Source: Roseibium alexandrii DFL-11 (GTDB taxonomy: Bacteria > Pseudomonadota > Alphaproteobacteria > Rhizobiales > Stappiaceae). From it: a stretch of 64,000 nucleotides of DNA. Positions 24,235 through 33,634 of this stretch are shown here, one piece after another. The notes beneath the pieces are model-generated. The model saw only the letters and a program-made list of their open reading frames with translations. It did no database searches and was not told where the DNA came from. Within the stretch, counting starts at the first letter, position 1. Each line of letters begins with the position of its first letter. Location: assembly GCF_000158095.2 (NCBI RefSeq), contig NZ_CM011002.1:4439703-4503702 (forward strand), in the 5' to 3' direction. The translations under genes and the position numbers were made by a program.

Positions 24235-25614
24235 ATGCCTCAGGACAAGGATCGGGAAAGCAACCGTTTCAGCGCACGTATGGGCCGATATGCACGGGTC
24301 GGCACCAACGTTGGTGGCATTGCTGCCAAAGTTGCCGGCGCGAAACTACTGGGCATGGATCTTGATAACGGCAAGAACGCTTCCGAGCTGGCTGCTGCCT
24401 TGGGAGGGCTCAAAGGTCCGTTGATGAAGGTAGCGCAACTTCTATCCACGATCCCCGATGCATTGCCGCCGGAATACACCACCGAACTTGCAAAGCTCCA
24501 GGCCAGTGCCCCCCCTATGGGTTGGGCGTTTGTCAAACGGCGCATGCGGGCTGAGCTTGGTGCCGGCTGGGAAAAACGTTTTGAAAGTTTTGAGCGCGAA
24601 CCGGCTGCTGCCGCATCGCTTGGCCAAGTGCATCGCGCTGCTGGACACGACGGACGTGTGCTGGCCTGTAAACTTCAGTATCCGGATATGGCATCCGCAG
24701 TAGAGGCTGATCTCAAGCAACTTCAAATGCTGTTTTCATTACACCGGCGTATGAAGCCGGCAATTGATACCAGCGAGATTGCGAAAGAAATCAGTGCCCG
24801 CGTTCGCGAGGAGCTCGACTATGGCCGCGAGGCTGGGCACATCGGGCTGTACAAGCAGATCCTCGAGGATGCGCCGCATATCCGTGTTCCCGACGTTGTA
24901 CCGGATCTGTCGACCAAGCGGCTCTTGACGATGAACTGGATGCACGGACGTCCATTGCTTGATTTCAAAGAGCATGATCAAGAAGACCGCAACCGGTTGG
25001 CGCGGACTATGTTTCACGCGTGGTGGCATCCTTTCAGCCGCTACGGTGTGATCCATGGTGATCCTCATTTGGGCAATTACACGGTCTTTGAGGAAGATGG
25101 CGTGCCATCCGGTATCAATCTTCTGGACTATGGCTGCATCCGGATCTTCCCGGAAGCTTTTGTAGAAGGCGTTGTTGAACTCTACAAAGGGCTTTTGGAA
25201 GAGGACAATGATCGTGTGGTTGCCGCATATGAACGCTGGGGATTTCAAAACCTGAAAAAGGAAGTCATTGAGGTCCTGAATATTTGGGCCCGCTTTATTT
25301 ACGGTCCGCTTCTCACGGATCGTGTCCGGTCGATCGCAGATGGTGTTTCGGCGGCTGAATACGGCCGGAAAGAAGCGTTCCGGGTGCACTCTGCGCTGAA
25401 AGAACTTGGCCCTGTTACAGTGCCGCAGGAGTTCGTTTTCATGGATCGGGCCGCAATTGGCCTAGGAGGTGTCTTTTTGCACCTGCGGGCAGAGTTGAAT
25501 TTCTTTCAACTGTTCAATGAGCAAATTGACGGATTTGAAGCAAGTACAGTTCGCAATCGGCAGGAAACTGCGCTTGAAGCTGCCGGACTTCTTGAGGCTG
25601 GACGGGCTGCTTAG
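24235..25614 (+). CDS. ABC1/UbiB-family atypical kinase (AarF/ADCK)
   Basis: 459-residue atypical kinase-like protein of the family needed for ubiquinone biosynthesis in other bacteria and mitochondria. Features in order are the KxGQ-type inhibitory motif, here KVAQ in PLMKVAQLLS near 62, the Ala-rich loop AAAASLGQVH near 125 replacing the P-loop, KLQYPD with the ATP-site Lys near 147, EELDYGREAGH near 195, the catalytic HGDPHLGNY near 280 and metal motif LLDYGC near 300. It lacks the C-terminal membrane helices of UbiB, so it resembles the AarF/ADCK3 subgroup. The Gly to Ala change in KxGQ is unusual. Confidence 0.9.
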   Translation: MPQDKDRESNRFSARMGRYARVGTNVGGIAAKVAGAKLLGMDLDNGKNASELAAALGGLKGPLMKVAQLLSTIPDALPPEYTTELAKLQASAPPMGWAFVKRRMRAELGAGWEKRFESFEREPAAAASLGQVHRAAGHDGRVLACKLQYPDMASAVEADLKQLQMLFSLHRRMKPAIDTSEIAKEISARVREELDYGREAGHIGLYKQILEDAPHIRVPDVVPDLSTKRLLTMNWMHGRPLLDFKEHDQEDRNRLARTMFHAWWHPFSRYGVIHGDPHLGNYTVFEEDGVPSGINLLDYGCIRIFPEAFVEGVVELYKGLLEEDNDRVVAAYERWGFQNLKKEVIEVLNIWARFIYGPLLTDRVRSIADGVSAAEYGRKEAFRVHSALKELGPVTVPQEFVFMDRAAIGLGGVFLHLRAELNFFQLFNEQIDGFEASTVRNRQETALEAAGLLEAGRAA

Positions 25615-25667
25615 GTACGGTTCCTATCTTTGTTGGCTCGCAGGCTTAACTCGAAAGTTGGATATAT

Positions 25668-25689
25668 ATTCCGTTTACGTAAGCGGAAT
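25668..25689. promoter_or_regulatory. 22-bp near-palindrome upstream of cox IV-pnt operon
   Basis: ATTCCGTT-TACGTA-AGCGGAAT has a single mismatch between the arms. It lies 103 bases before the cox subunit IV start and is the only strong symmetry in this gap, so it is a candidate operator for the cox IV-pnt transcription unit. Confidence 0.4.
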
Positions 25690-25791
25690 TGCTGCTATGC
25701 TTCCTTCGAATTTGCAATGCAAAAGATTGCCGAGCGGCAAGGGTTTATTGTAAGGAAGACCACTGAATGAGGAATTTATTTGGGGGACTTT

Positions 25792-26073
25792 ATGTCTGAC
25801 GAAACTGCACCGGCAATGGACTACGAAACGCACGAGAGCACTTACGAGGGGTTCATCAACTTCTCCAAGATCGGCACTGTCGCGGTTTTGAACATTGTTC
25901 TTTGCCTGATCCTGTTCGCATTTGGTGGCACTTCTGCTGTTGTCTTTGGTTGGTTGATGCTCATCGCGACGCTTGTTGCCTCTGGCATTGGCATGGCGCT
26001 GGGGGAAAAAGGATGGGTCCCGCCAACAGTCGTATTTGCTCTGACCGGCGTTCTGTGCATCCTGCTGGTCTAA
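25792..26073 (+). CDS. aa3-type cytochrome c oxidase subunit IV
   Basis: 93-residue small membrane subunit of the alphaproteobacterial aa3 oxidase. The soluble N-terminus has the family signature DYETHESTYEGFINFSKIG at about 9-27. It is followed by hydrophobic segments near 28-50 and 52-90, one or two more than the single helix of the Paracoccus protein, so it is a longer variant. GGGGGA before the ATG fixes the start. It precedes pntA by 61 bases; coupling of oxidase and transhydrogenase genes is common in this class. Confidence 0.82.
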   Translation: MSDETAPAMDYETHESTYEGFINFSKIGTVAVLNIVLCLILFAFGGTSAVVFGWLMLIATLVASGIGMALGEKGWVPPTVVFALTGVLCILLV

Positions 26074-26134
26074 GCCTTACCTGACATACGCTCTGGCCCC
26101 GGATCCCGGGGCCGCAAATCCTGGGGAGGGGTAT

Positions 26135-27286
26135 ATGAAAATTGCTGTACCGCGCGAAACCGACGCGGTTGAAACACGCGTGTCCGCCACGCCTGACACG
26201 ATCAAGAAACTGATCGGCTTCGGCGCAACCGTGGTTGTTGAGAAGGACGCCGGCAAGCTTTCGCGTATTCCCGACCAGGATTACAAAGACGCTGGCGCGG
26301 AAATCGCAGCCGACTATGCATCGACGGTTGGCGACGCCGACGTGGTGTTGAAAGTCCGCCGCCCATCCGCAGGTGAGCTCGGAGCCATGAAGAAAGGCGC
26401 GCTCGTTCTGGCGTCCATGGATCCCTATGGCAACGAGAAGGATGTTGAGGCCATGGCGAAAGCTGGCATCACGGCCTTCGCAATGGAATTCATGCCGCGC
26501 ATTACCCGCGCGCAGGTCATGGACGTCCTTTCCTCCCAAGCCAACCTGGCAGGTTATCAAGCCGTCATCGAAGGGGCGGCCGAGTATGATCGCGCCATGC
26601 CGATGATGATGACGGCAGCAGGAACTGTCCCTGCCGCGCGCGTCTTCGTCATGGGCGCTGGCGTTGCCGGTCTTCAAGCCATTGCGACCGCTCGGCGTCT
26701 CGGTGCTGTTGTCACCGCAACAGATGTGCGGCCAGCTGCCAAGGAACAGGTTGAATCCCTTGGTGCAAAATTTGTTGCCGTTGAGGACGAAGAGTTCAAG
26801 CAGGCGGAGACCGCAGGCGGTTATGCCAAGCAGATGTCTGAAGAATATCAGAAGAAGCAAGCGGAACTTGTCGCGACCCATATTGCCAAGCAGGACATTG
26901 TGATCACCACTGCGTTGATCCCTGGGCGCCCGGCTCCGCAACTTGTCAGCAAGGCGATGCTGGAAAGCATGCGTCCTGGGGCCATCGTTGTTGATCTGGC
27001 AGTCGAGCGAGGCGGCAACGTGGAAGGAGCAAAACCTGGAAAGATCGCAACCGTCGCCGGAGTGAAAGTCGTTGGTCATCTCAATATGGCAGCCCGGATC
27101 GGTGCTTCCGCGTCGGCTTTGTACGCAAAGAACCTGTTCGCTTTTCTTGAGACTATGATCGACAAAGAAGCCAAGGCCTTGAAACCCGATTTTGAGGATG
27201 AGCTGCTGCAGGCAACCGTATTGACCCGCGATGGCAAGGTGGTTCACCCCGCCTTCGCTCCTGCGGAAAGCTCAGGGGGAGAGTGA
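26135..27286 (+). CDS. pntA: Proton-translocating NAD(P) transhydrogenase, subunit alpha part 1
   Basis: NAD(H)-binding domain I of the inner-membrane enzyme that makes NADPH from NADH and NADP using the proton gradient. The 383 residues begin [20 protein letters not shown], as usual. They contain the mobile-loop region, the RQxxR-type substrate residues and a Rossmann glycine motif [15 protein letters not shown] near 172. It lacks the membrane segment, which is encoded separately downstream, the split form seen in Rhodospirillum. A strong GGGGAGGGG site precedes the ATG. Its stop overlaps the next start. Confidence 0.96.
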   Translation: MKIAVPRETDAVETRVSATPDTIKKLIGFGATVVVEKDAGKLSRIPDQDYKDAGAEIAADYASTVGDADVVLKVRRPSAGELGAMKKGALVLASMDPYGNEKDVEAMAKAGITAFAMEFMPRITRAQVMDVLSSQANLAGYQAVIEGAAEYDRAMPMMMTAAGTVPAARVFVMGAGVAGLQAIATARRLGAVVTATDVRPAAKEQVESLGAKFVAVEDEEFKQAETAGGYAKQMSEEYQKKQAELVATHIAKQDIVITTALIPGRPAPQLVSKAMLESMRPGAIVVDLAVERGGNVEGAKPGKIATVAGVKVVGHLNMAARIGASASALYAKNLFAFLETMIDKEAKALKPDFEDELLQATVLTRDGKVVHPAFAPAESSGGE

Positions 27287-27756
27287 TGAGCGACTTGTCT
27301 CAAACTGAAGCCTTGGAACGCGCAGAAGCGGCCGCGGAAGCAGCCAGGGAAGCCGCGTCCAATGCGCAGGAAGCTGCAACGGCAGCTCAAAGTTATGTGG
27401 ATCAGATCGCAGGCGGAGCTGCCGATGTAGCCGTTCAGGCAGCATCAACGAGTGCAATCGAACCGTTTGTGTTCCTGTTCTCGGTCTTCGTCCTGGCGAT
27501 CTTCGTCGGATACTATGTTGTCTGGTCGGTAACGCCGGCTCTGCACACACCGCTCATGGCGGTGACCAACGCGATTTCATCGGTTATCGTAGTTGGTGCA
27601 TTGCTCGCAGTTGGTGTTGACTTGACCCAAAGCGACGGCGCCTACATGGCGCGGGTGTTTGGATTTTTGGCCCTTGTCCTTGCAAGCGTGAACATATTTG
27701 GCGGGTTTCTCGTGACCAGCCGAATGCTCGCTATGTACAAGAAAAAGCAGCGATAG
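27286..27756 (+). CDS. pntAB: Transhydrogenase subunit alpha part 2 (membrane)
   Basis: 156 residues carrying the membrane part of the alpha subunit. After an unusually Ala/Glu-rich N-terminal stretch of about 55 residues (probable helix), three transmembrane segments follow (around 65-85, 95-115 and 122-142) with [20 protein letters not shown] in the second. The ATG overlaps the pntA stop as TGATG. The long N-terminal extension is larger than in the Rhodospirillum protein. Confidence 0.93.
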   Translation: MSDLSQTEALERAEAAAEAAREAASNAQEAATAAQSYVDQIAGGAADVAVQAASTSAIEPFVFLFSVFVLAIFVGYYVVWSVTPALHTPLMAVTNAISSVIVVGALLAVGVDLTQSDGAYMARVFGFLALVLASVNIFGGFLVTSRMLAMYKKKQR

Positions 27757-27768
27757 GAGGCCGGACCC

Positions 27769-29163
27769 ATGTCAGCTAATCTAACGGCGGTTCTCTACCT
27801 CATATCCGCAGTCTTGTTCATTATGGCCCTTCGTGGCCTGTCCAGTCCGGAAACGTCTCGTCAAGGCAACACTTACGGCATGGTCGGGATGGCTATTGCC
27901 GTCCTTACAACGCTGTTTGCAACAGGCCTCACGGCAGGATCGTTCTTCCTGATCGTCATCGGTGTCGGCGTCGGCGGGGGCTTGGGCGCGTATATTGCTC
28001 AGCGCATCCCGATGACGGCCATGCCACAGCTTGTGGCAGCCTTTCACTCGCTGGTTGGTCTCGCGGCAGTGTTTGTCGCGGCCAGTGCACTCTATGCGCC
28101 CGGCGCTTTCGGGATCGGTGCGCCAGGGCAAATCTACACCTCTGCAATGGTGGAAGCCTCCATTGGTGCCGCAATTGGTGCAATCACCTTCACAGGGTCG
28201 GTTATTGCCTTCTTGAAGCTCGACGGCCGCATGTCCGGCAAGCCGATCATGTTGCCGATGCGTCATGCCATCAACTTAGCTTTGGCAGTCGGTATGGTCG
28301 TGCTGACGATCATTCTGGTCGGCTCGGAAAGCATGACGGTGTTCTGGGCCTTGGTGATCGTAGCGTTCATCTTCGGCGTCTTGATCATCATCCCGATCGG
28401 CGGCGCGGATATGCCGGTGGTCGTATCGATGCTGAACTCCTATTCCGGATGGGCCGCGGCCGGCATCGGTTTCACGGTGTCCAACATGGCGCTGATCATC
28501 ACCGGTGCGCTTGTGGGCTCCTCCGGTGCGATCCTGTCCTACATCATGTGTAAGGGCATGAACCGGTCGTTCATCTCCGTTATCCTTGGCGGCTTCGGCG
28601 GCGAAACGGCTGCAGCCGGCGGCGATGATGGCGAAGAGCGTCCTGTCAAACAAGGTGCCGCGGACGATGCGGCCTTCATCATGAAGAACGCGTCCAAGGT
28701 GATCATCGTTCCAGGTTACGGTATGGCCGTCGCGCAAGCACAGCACTCGCTGCGTGAGCTCGCCGACCAGCTCAAGGAGGAGGGCGTTGAAGTCAAATAC
28801 GCCATCCACCCTGTTGCAGGCCGTATGCCGGGTCATATGAACGTGCTCCTTGCCGAAGCAAACGTGCCGTATGATGAAGTGTTCGAGTTGGAGGATATCA
28901 ATTCCGAATTTGCGCAGGCAGATGTTGTCTACGTAATCGGGGCGAACGATGTCACCAACCCGGCCGCTCGCGATGATCCGCAATCGCCGATCTTCGGCAT
29001 GCCGATCCTGGATGTTGACAAGGCTGGTACTGTCCTCTTTGTCAAGCGCGGCATGGCTTCTGGTTATGCGGGCATTCAGAACGAGCTCTTCTTCAACGAC
29101 CGGACAATGATGCTCTTCGGCGATGCCAAGAAAATGACCGAGGAAATCGTCAAGGCGCTTTAG
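27769..29163 (+). CDS. pntB: Transhydrogenase subunit beta
   Basis: 464-residue subunit with about nine transmembrane helices in the first 270 residues, forming the proton path, and a C-terminal NADP(H)-binding domain (about 290-464). The NADP site motif IVPGYGMAVAQAQHSLREL is plain near 308, with HPVAGRMPGHMNVLLAE and DDPQSPIFGMPIL further on. GGAGG precedes the ATG by eight bases. It is the last gene of the cox IV-pntA-pntAB-pntB unit, closed by a strong terminator. Confidence 0.97.
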   Translation: MSANLTAVLYLISAVLFIMALRGLSSPETSRQGNTYGMVGMAIAVLTTLFATGLTAGSFFLIVIGVGVGGGLGAYIAQRIPMTAMPQLVAAFHSLVGLAAVFVAASALYAPGAFGIGAPGQIYTSAMVEASIGAAIGAITFTGSVIAFLKLDGRMSGKPIMLPMRHAINLALAVGMVVLTIILVGSESMTVFWALVIVAFIFGVLIIIPIGGADMPVVVSMLNSYSGWAAAGIGFTVSNMALIITGALVGSSGAILSYIMCKGMNRSFISVILGGFGGETAAAGGDDGEERPVKQGAADDAAFIMKNASKVIIVPGYGMAVAQAQHSLRELADQLKEEGVEVKYAIHPVAGRMPGHMNVLLAEANVPYDEVFELEDINSEFAQADVVYVIGANDVTNPAARDDPQSPIFGMPILDVDKAGTVLFVKRGMASGYAGIQNELFFNDRTMMLFGDAKKMTEEIVKAL

Positions 29164-29190
29164 CAAGCGCACTGAGGCTTGGATATCGGA

Positions 29191-29219
29191 AGGCGCGGCA
29201 CTGGCCGCGCCTTTTGTTT
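29191..29219 (+). terminator. Terminator of the pnt operon
   Basis: AGGCGCGGC/GCCGCGCCT 9-bp stem with ACTG loop (29191-29212), then TTTTGTTTT. It lies 28 bases past pntB. Confidence 0.9.
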
Positions 29220-29246
29220 TTGGGAGATCCCGCTATAAACCGGTTC

Positions 29247-29918
29247 ATGAGCCCGAGTGCACCAGCCACATTTGTTTATGATCCACCACGCGAGCCTTTC
29301 CTTGACGTTCTCCACGTGGATGCGGATCTTTTGGTGGTCGATAAGCCAAGCGGGCTGCTCAGTGTTCCAGGAAAAGCCCTGGAGCACTCTGACTGCATCG
29401 AGGCCCGCGCGCAGCAAACCCATCCTGAGGCGCGGATCGTCCATCGGCTGGATATGGATACCTCCGGTGTCATGGTGCTTGCCATGAATGCACAGGCCCA
29501 CCGTCACCTTGGTCTTCAATTCGAGCGGCGTAAAACGGAGAAGACCTACGTGGCCGAGGTTTGGGGGCAGATTGAGAAGAATGCCGGAGTGATCGATCTG
29601 CCGCTTGTCTGTGACTGGCCGAATCGTCCAAAGCAAATGGTGAGCTTTGAACACGGCAAACCGGCCTTGACCAGATGGCAGGTGATTATGCGGAACGAGC
29701 GGACCACGCGTGTCCGGCTGTTCCCGTTTACCGGCCGGTCTCATCAACTGCGTGTACACATGCTGTCACTCGGCCACCCGATCGTTGGTGACCGTTTTTA
29801 TGCGACTGGTGATGCGCTTGAAGCTTCGCCGCGCTTGCGCTTGCATGCAGAAAGTCTGACCCTGCATCATCCAACCGGTGGGAAGCGTGTTACGTTCGAG
29901 ACAGCCTGTGAGTTTTGA
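29247..29918 (+). CDS. rluA: Dual-specificity RNA pseudouridine synthase RluA
   Basis: 223 residues. RluA isomerises U746 in 23S rRNA and U32 in certain tRNAs. The catalytic Asp lies in HRLDMDTSG near 74. The stretch PLVCDWPNRPKQMV and the run GRSHQLRVHMLSLGHPIVGD near the end match RluA more closely than RluC or RluD, and no S4 domain is present. The ATG at 29247 is chosen; a longer TTG-started form would overlap the pnt terminator. Confidence 0.9.
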   Translation: MSPSAPATFVYDPPREPFLDVLHVDADLLVVDKPSGLLSVPGKALEHSDCIEARAQQTHPEARIVHRLDMDTSGVMVLAMNAQAHRHLGLQFERRKTEKTYVAEVWGQIEKNAGVIDLPLVCDWPNRPKQMVSFEHGKPALTRWQVIMRNERTTRVRLFPFTGRSHQLRVHMLSLGHPIVGDRFYATGDALEASPRLRLHAESLTLHHPTGGKRVTFETACEF

Positions 29919-29931
29919 GCTCTGAAATGCC

Positions 29932-30525
29932 CTAGGCTGCTTTTTGTCCAAGGGTGCTTATTTTTCGCTTCCACCCTGAGATCTTGGTGTCATCTGCGGC
30001 ATCAACCATTCCGAATATCGTTGACCTGACGTGCGAAAACCCGATGAAGCGAAAGATGTTCCGCTCGAGGCTTTTTAGACTGTGGGCCCGGTACCAGAGG
30101 CGGTAGAAGAGCGAAGGCATCCCCATCGTCACAACTATTCGCGCTGACTTTCCCTTCATTTTACCTTTAGGCCAAGCGTCATCCGCGCCGCGTTCGAACG
30201 CGGTGTCGTAATGAAATATCTGTTCCAGGAAGGCTTTTGTGTAGGCTGGCAACGTGCCGAGCCACAGGGGGTAAATCAGCACAACATGGTCCGCAGCGAA
30301 GAGGACGTCTCTGGTAGCTTGCAAAGGGACTGGTGTCGGCTGTTTTTGAAAGTCGGACGGTGTTTGGAGGATCGGGAAATCCAGATCGGCAATCCGAATC
30401 AACGTTGCATCGTGACCGGCTTCGATAGCTCCGCTTCGATAATTCTCCGCAAGGGCGTGGCACAGATGGTTGGGGGCAGGGTCCGGGTGCCCGTCCAAGA
30501 TGACGATACGCTTTGCAATGGCCAT
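29932..30525 (-). CDS. NAD(P)H-dependent oxidoreductase, flavodoxin-like fold (NQO/MdaB type)
   Basis: 197-residue flavoprotein predicted to reduce quinones or nitro compounds. The FMN/FAD-binding start VILDGHPDP is near 8, with IADLDFPIL near 46, LIYPLWLGTLPAYTKAFLEQ near 83-102 (the family PLWxGxxPAxxKxxxD motif) and a VTMGMPS segment later. Substrate unknown. It ends 14 bases beyond the convergent rluA gene. Confidence 0.85.
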   Translation of the reverse strand: MAIAKRIVILDGHPDPAPNHLCHALAENYRSGAIEAGHDATLIRIADLDFPILQTPSDFQKQPTPVPLQATRDVLFAADHVVLIYPLWLGTLPAYTKAFLEQIFHYDTAFERGADDAWPKGKMKGKSARIVVTMGMPSLFYRLWYRAHSLKSLERNIFRFIGFSHVRSTIFGMVDAADDTKISGWKRKISTLGQKAA

Positions 30526-30627
30526 TGACCTCTCCGAAATCTGTTGGAGAAAATGGCATTCTATCGTCTTTGCATTTGATCGCCTTGAGGCCAGTCAATC
30601 AAATAAGGAATAAACTGCGTCGGCCGG

Positions 30628-31491
30628 TTATGCGCCGCCAACCCGGCGCAGCCCGTCCCGTGCGACCTGGTTCGAATTGTCGAGGGTCATGGCGCGGGTG
30701 AAATTGCGCCGCGCGTCCTTTGGCTTATCCAGCATTTCCAATGCAAGCCCCCGGTTTGCCCAAGCAACGGACGAATCGCGGTCCAGATTGACCGCCATAG
30801 ACAGGTCAGAGAAGGCTGCATTCGGGTCGTTGACAGCGAGATAGGAAATTCCCCGGGCGATGTAAGGAGCACTGGCTTTCGGGTTTAGGCCGATAGCTGT
30901 TGCAAAATCTTCGATGGCGCGCGGGTTCTGGTTCTGCGCCTGATAGATTAGTCCGCGATTATAGAAAGCCCGTGCGTCGCTGCTGTCCCGAGAAATCACG
31001 GAGTTGAAGTCGTTCAAAGCCGCAGTGAAGTTGCCCTGCTGACGGTAGATGTTCCCGCGGCCGACATAGGCGACGTCATAGTCCGGCTTGATGTTGATCG
31101 CCCGCGTGTAGTCGGAGATGGCCAGATCATTTTGGCCCATCCGGCGGTATACCAAAGCTCTGTTGGCATACGTCTGGAAAGACTGCGGATTGAGCTGCAG
31201 GGCCCGATTGAAGTCCTCGATCGCGTTATCGAGTTTTCCCGCCTGACCATACGCAATGCCGCGTGTGCTGTATGCGTTGGCATCCGACGGGTTGGCTTCA
31301 ATCACGGATGTCAGGGAGGCGATGTTCGTCGAAGAACCTGCAGACGAGTTCACCGGCACACCTTGATAGACCCCGCTGCCCTGACAGGCACCCAGAAGCG
31401 TGGCAATCCCGAAAAGGGCAGCGTATGGCACAAACTTCCTGATCCGGCGCATGGAACTCATTTCGTTAAAGCCAATGGACATGCCGTTCAT
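30628..31491 (-). CDS. NlpI-like TPR lipoprotein
   Basis: About 287 residues. The start MNGM is preferred because GGAGG sits directly upstream, although with short spacing. Two nearby ATGs (31482 and 31461) are possible. A hydrophobic segment ends in the lipobox LLGAC near residue 36, so the mature protein is a lipoprotein. Six or more TPR units follow, with the recurring pattern LDNAIEDFNRALQLNPQ and NDLAISDYTRAINIKPDYD. NlpI relatives scaffold peptidoglycan hydrolases. The specific partner here is unknown. Confidence 0.82.
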   Translation of the reverse strand: MNGMSIGFNEMSSMRRIRKFVPYAALFGIATLLGACQGSGVYQGVPVNSSAGSSTNIASLTSVIEANPSDANAYSTRGIAYGQAGKLDNAIEDFNRALQLNPQSFQTYANRALVYRRMGQNDLAISDYTRAINIKPDYDVAYVGRGNIYRQQGNFTAALNDFNSVISRDSSDARAFYNRGLIYQAQNQNPRAIEDFATAIGLNPKASAPYIARGISYLAVNDPNAAFSDLSMAVNLDRDSSVAWANRGLALEMLDKPKDARRNFTRAMTLDNSNQVARDGLRRVGGA

Positions 31492-31568
31492 CTGCCTCCA
31501 ATTGGGCGGTAATGTGGCTTTTGGCTCCGCCGCCATCAAAGACGGAGCGGGTATCCCCGTCAAACGCC

Positions 31569-31595
31569 AAAAAGCCGACCGATCTTACGGCCGGC
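31569..31595 (-). terminator. Terminator of rpsU
   Basis: GCCGGCCG/CGGTCGGC 8-bp stem with one G-U pair, followed on the minus strand by five T residues. It lies 57 bases past the rpsU stop. Confidence 0.75.
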
Positions 31596-31652
31596 CTCTC
31601 GGCAGATATGATGTGCAAGAAGCTTGCTCCCAGCAGCGCGCTCAAGCCGGTA

Positions 31653-31880
31653 TTAACGGCGAGCGGATTTGCCCGGCAAAAGACCTTCGCGCTGAGCCCG
31701 CTTGCGCGCCAGCTTGCGTGCGCGGCGGATAGCTTCAGCCTTCTCACGCGCTTTCTTTTCAGACGGTTTTTCGAAGTGACCGCGAAGCTTCATTTCACGG
31801 AAGATGCCTTCGCGCTGCATCTTTTTCTTGAGCGCCTTAAGCGCTTGATCGACATTATTGTCGCGAACCAGAACCTGCAC
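31653..31880 (-). CDS. rpsU: 30S ribosomal protein S21
   Basis: 75-residue ribosomal protein. It begins [20 protein letters not shown] and ends in a very basic tail ([12 protein letters not shown]), as usual for the longer S21 of this order. S21 helps 16S rRNA recruit mRNA at initiation. It has its own terminator and a long upstream spacer. Confidence 0.96.
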   Translation of the reverse strand: MQVLVRDNNVDQALKALKKKMQREGIFREMKLRGHFEKPSEKKAREKAEAIRRARKLARKRAQREGLLPGKSARR

Positions 31881-32233
31881 GCGTTTTTTCCCGTTTTTAA
31901 TACGCTACGGTCAATTCCGCAGCTAATTAAGACCATGATTGAAGCGAGACTTCGTCAAACGATCTTGCGACTGCTCTGAACAACATGCAGTCAACGCAAG
32001 AATGCATCCACTATGTCACAGAAACCGGATCGCCGCTGACGCGTCGCTCACTTTGAGCCGGGTTATTACCAGAGGCCGCGGATTGAGTCCACAGTGATTT
32101 GAAAAAGAAATGGCGCAAAACGGTGATTTGGTCATTTCCGACAACTTCCGCAAGTAGGGAAACGTGGTGGACACCGGTGACCGGGACGAGTAGAGGTGGA
32201 TACTCAATTCCCGCCCAGACTTTGGAGTGACGA
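31881..32233. other. 353-bp divergent intergenic region, rpsU and MATE gene
   Basis: Holds the rpsU leader/promoter on the minus strand and the MATE leader on the plus strand. No coding sequence, hairpin with U-tail or strong palindrome was recognised. Confidence 0.5.
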
Positions 32234-33634
32234 ATGGCGCAGCGCGCTGCAGGGGCTCCTGATTCGACCAAAAAACAAACTCTATGGCAGAGCGATATTC
32301 TGCCGACCCTGTCGCTCGGTCTGCCTTTGGCTGGTGCACAGTTGGCGCAGATGGCGATCAATACAACCGATGTGTTGATGATTGGCCGCCTGGGCGCAGA
32401 AGAACTGGCTGCCTCTGTTCTGGCATTCAATTTTTATATGTTGCTTTGGTTCTTCGGTATGGGACTTTTGCAAGCAGTGATCCCCCTTGCAGCCCGCGCC
32501 CGTGGACGCCGCCAGCCGCGGGAGCTCCGCCGTGCGGTCCGGATGGGGTTTTGGGTCTCGGTTTTGTATTGTTTGCCAATCTGGGTGCTTCTTTTCTTTA
32601 CCGAAGAGTTGTTGCTTCTGTTTGGTCAAGACCCGGAGCTTGCCCGTCTTGCCAACGTCTATATGGGCGTTTTGCTATGGACCATGCTGCCGGCGCTATT
32701 GATCATGGCGGTTCGCGGTTTTTTGACCGTGATGGAACGCACGCAGGTGGTTCTGTGGGCGACAATTGGCGGAGCTCTGGTCAATGCGGCGCTTGATTAT
32801 GTTCTGATTTTCGGCGAATTCGGGTTTCCGCGCCTGGAGTTGATCGGTGCCGGTATCGCTTCCGTTTTCAGTGCGACGACCACATTCCTGTTCCTGCTCG
32901 TTTATGCGCTCTACCATCCAAGGCTGCGGCGGTATCACATTCTTGGCCGGATCTGGCGGTCGGACTGGCCCGTTTTCTTCCAGATCGTTCGATTGGGGAC
33001 GCCGATCGCGATTACGATTGTGGCCGAAGGATCATTGTTCACGGCATCTGCGATAATGATCGGATGGCTAGGCACCATACCGCTGGCCGGCCATGGCATT
33101 GCGCTCCAGATCGCATCGCTGACATTCATGGTTCCCGTTGGATTGTCTGTTGCAGCGATGACCCGGGTGAGCCTTGCGGACGGACGTGGCGATAGCGAAG
33201 GCGTGGGCCGTGCCGGCTGGACAGCACTCGGTGTCACAATGACATTCATGGGGGCATTCGCGGTCCTGTTCTGGACTGTACCGGAGACGCTTGTCGGGCT
33301 TTATCTGGATCTCAGAGATCCGCAGTCGCAAGAGGTGCTCGCCTACGGCGTGTCGTTCATTCTGGTTGCAGCACTTTTCCAGCTGGCCGACGGCGGTCAG
33401 ATCATCGGCGTCAACAACCTGCGTGGGCTTGGCGACACCACCATTCCGCTATTTTATGCCCTCTTCGGCTACTGGGTCGTTGGGATCAGCCTATCACTCG
33501 GCCTAGGGTTTCTGGCGGGCTGGGGTGGCGTCGGGGTCTGGTGCGGTCTTGCTGGGGGTCTCTTGTCGGTCGCGATCTTGTCCAATGCCCGCTTTGCCCG
33601 CCGGGAAAAACTCGGGTTGCTTCAGCGCAATTGA
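32234..33634 (+). CDS. MATE family multidrug efflux protein (NorM-like)
   Basis: 466-residue inner-membrane antiporter with about twelve hydrophobic segments arranged as two halves of six. Conserved MATE features are PLAGAQLAQMAINTTDVLMI near 30-50, the loop LGAEELAAS, and GHGIALQIASLTFMVPVGLS in the second half near 283-302. Members export cationic drugs or metabolites in exchange for Na+ or H+; the substrate here is unknown. GGAG precedes the ATG. The stop abuts that of the convergent purK with no gap. Confidence 0.93.
   Translation: MAQRAAGAPDSTKKQTLWQSDILPTLSLGLPLAGAQLAQMAINTTDVLMIGRLGAEELAASVLAFNFYMLLWFFGMGLLQAVIPLAARARGRRQPRELRRAVRMGFWVSVLYCLPIWVLLFFTEELLLLFGQDPELARLANVYMGVLLWTMLPALLIMAVRGFLTVMERTQVVLWATIGGALVNAALDYVLIFGEFGFPRLELIGAGIASVFSATTTFLFLLVYALYHPRLRRYHILGRIWRSDWPVFFQIVRLGTPIAITIVAEGSLFTASAIMIGWLGTIPLAGHGIALQIASLTFMVPVGLSVAAMTRVSLADGRGDSEGVGRAGWTALGVTMTFMGAFAVLFWTVPETLVGLYLDLRDPQSQEVLAYGVSFILVAALFQLADGGQIIGVNNLRGLGDTTIPLFYALFGYWVVGISLSLGLGFLAGWGGVGVWCGLAGGLLSVAILSNARFARREKLGLLQRN

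Noticed and set aside
25961..27247. 428-codon minus-strand frame opposite pntA
   Set aside because: Shadow frame of a GC-rich conserved gene; pntA on the plus strand has full transhydrogenase motifs.
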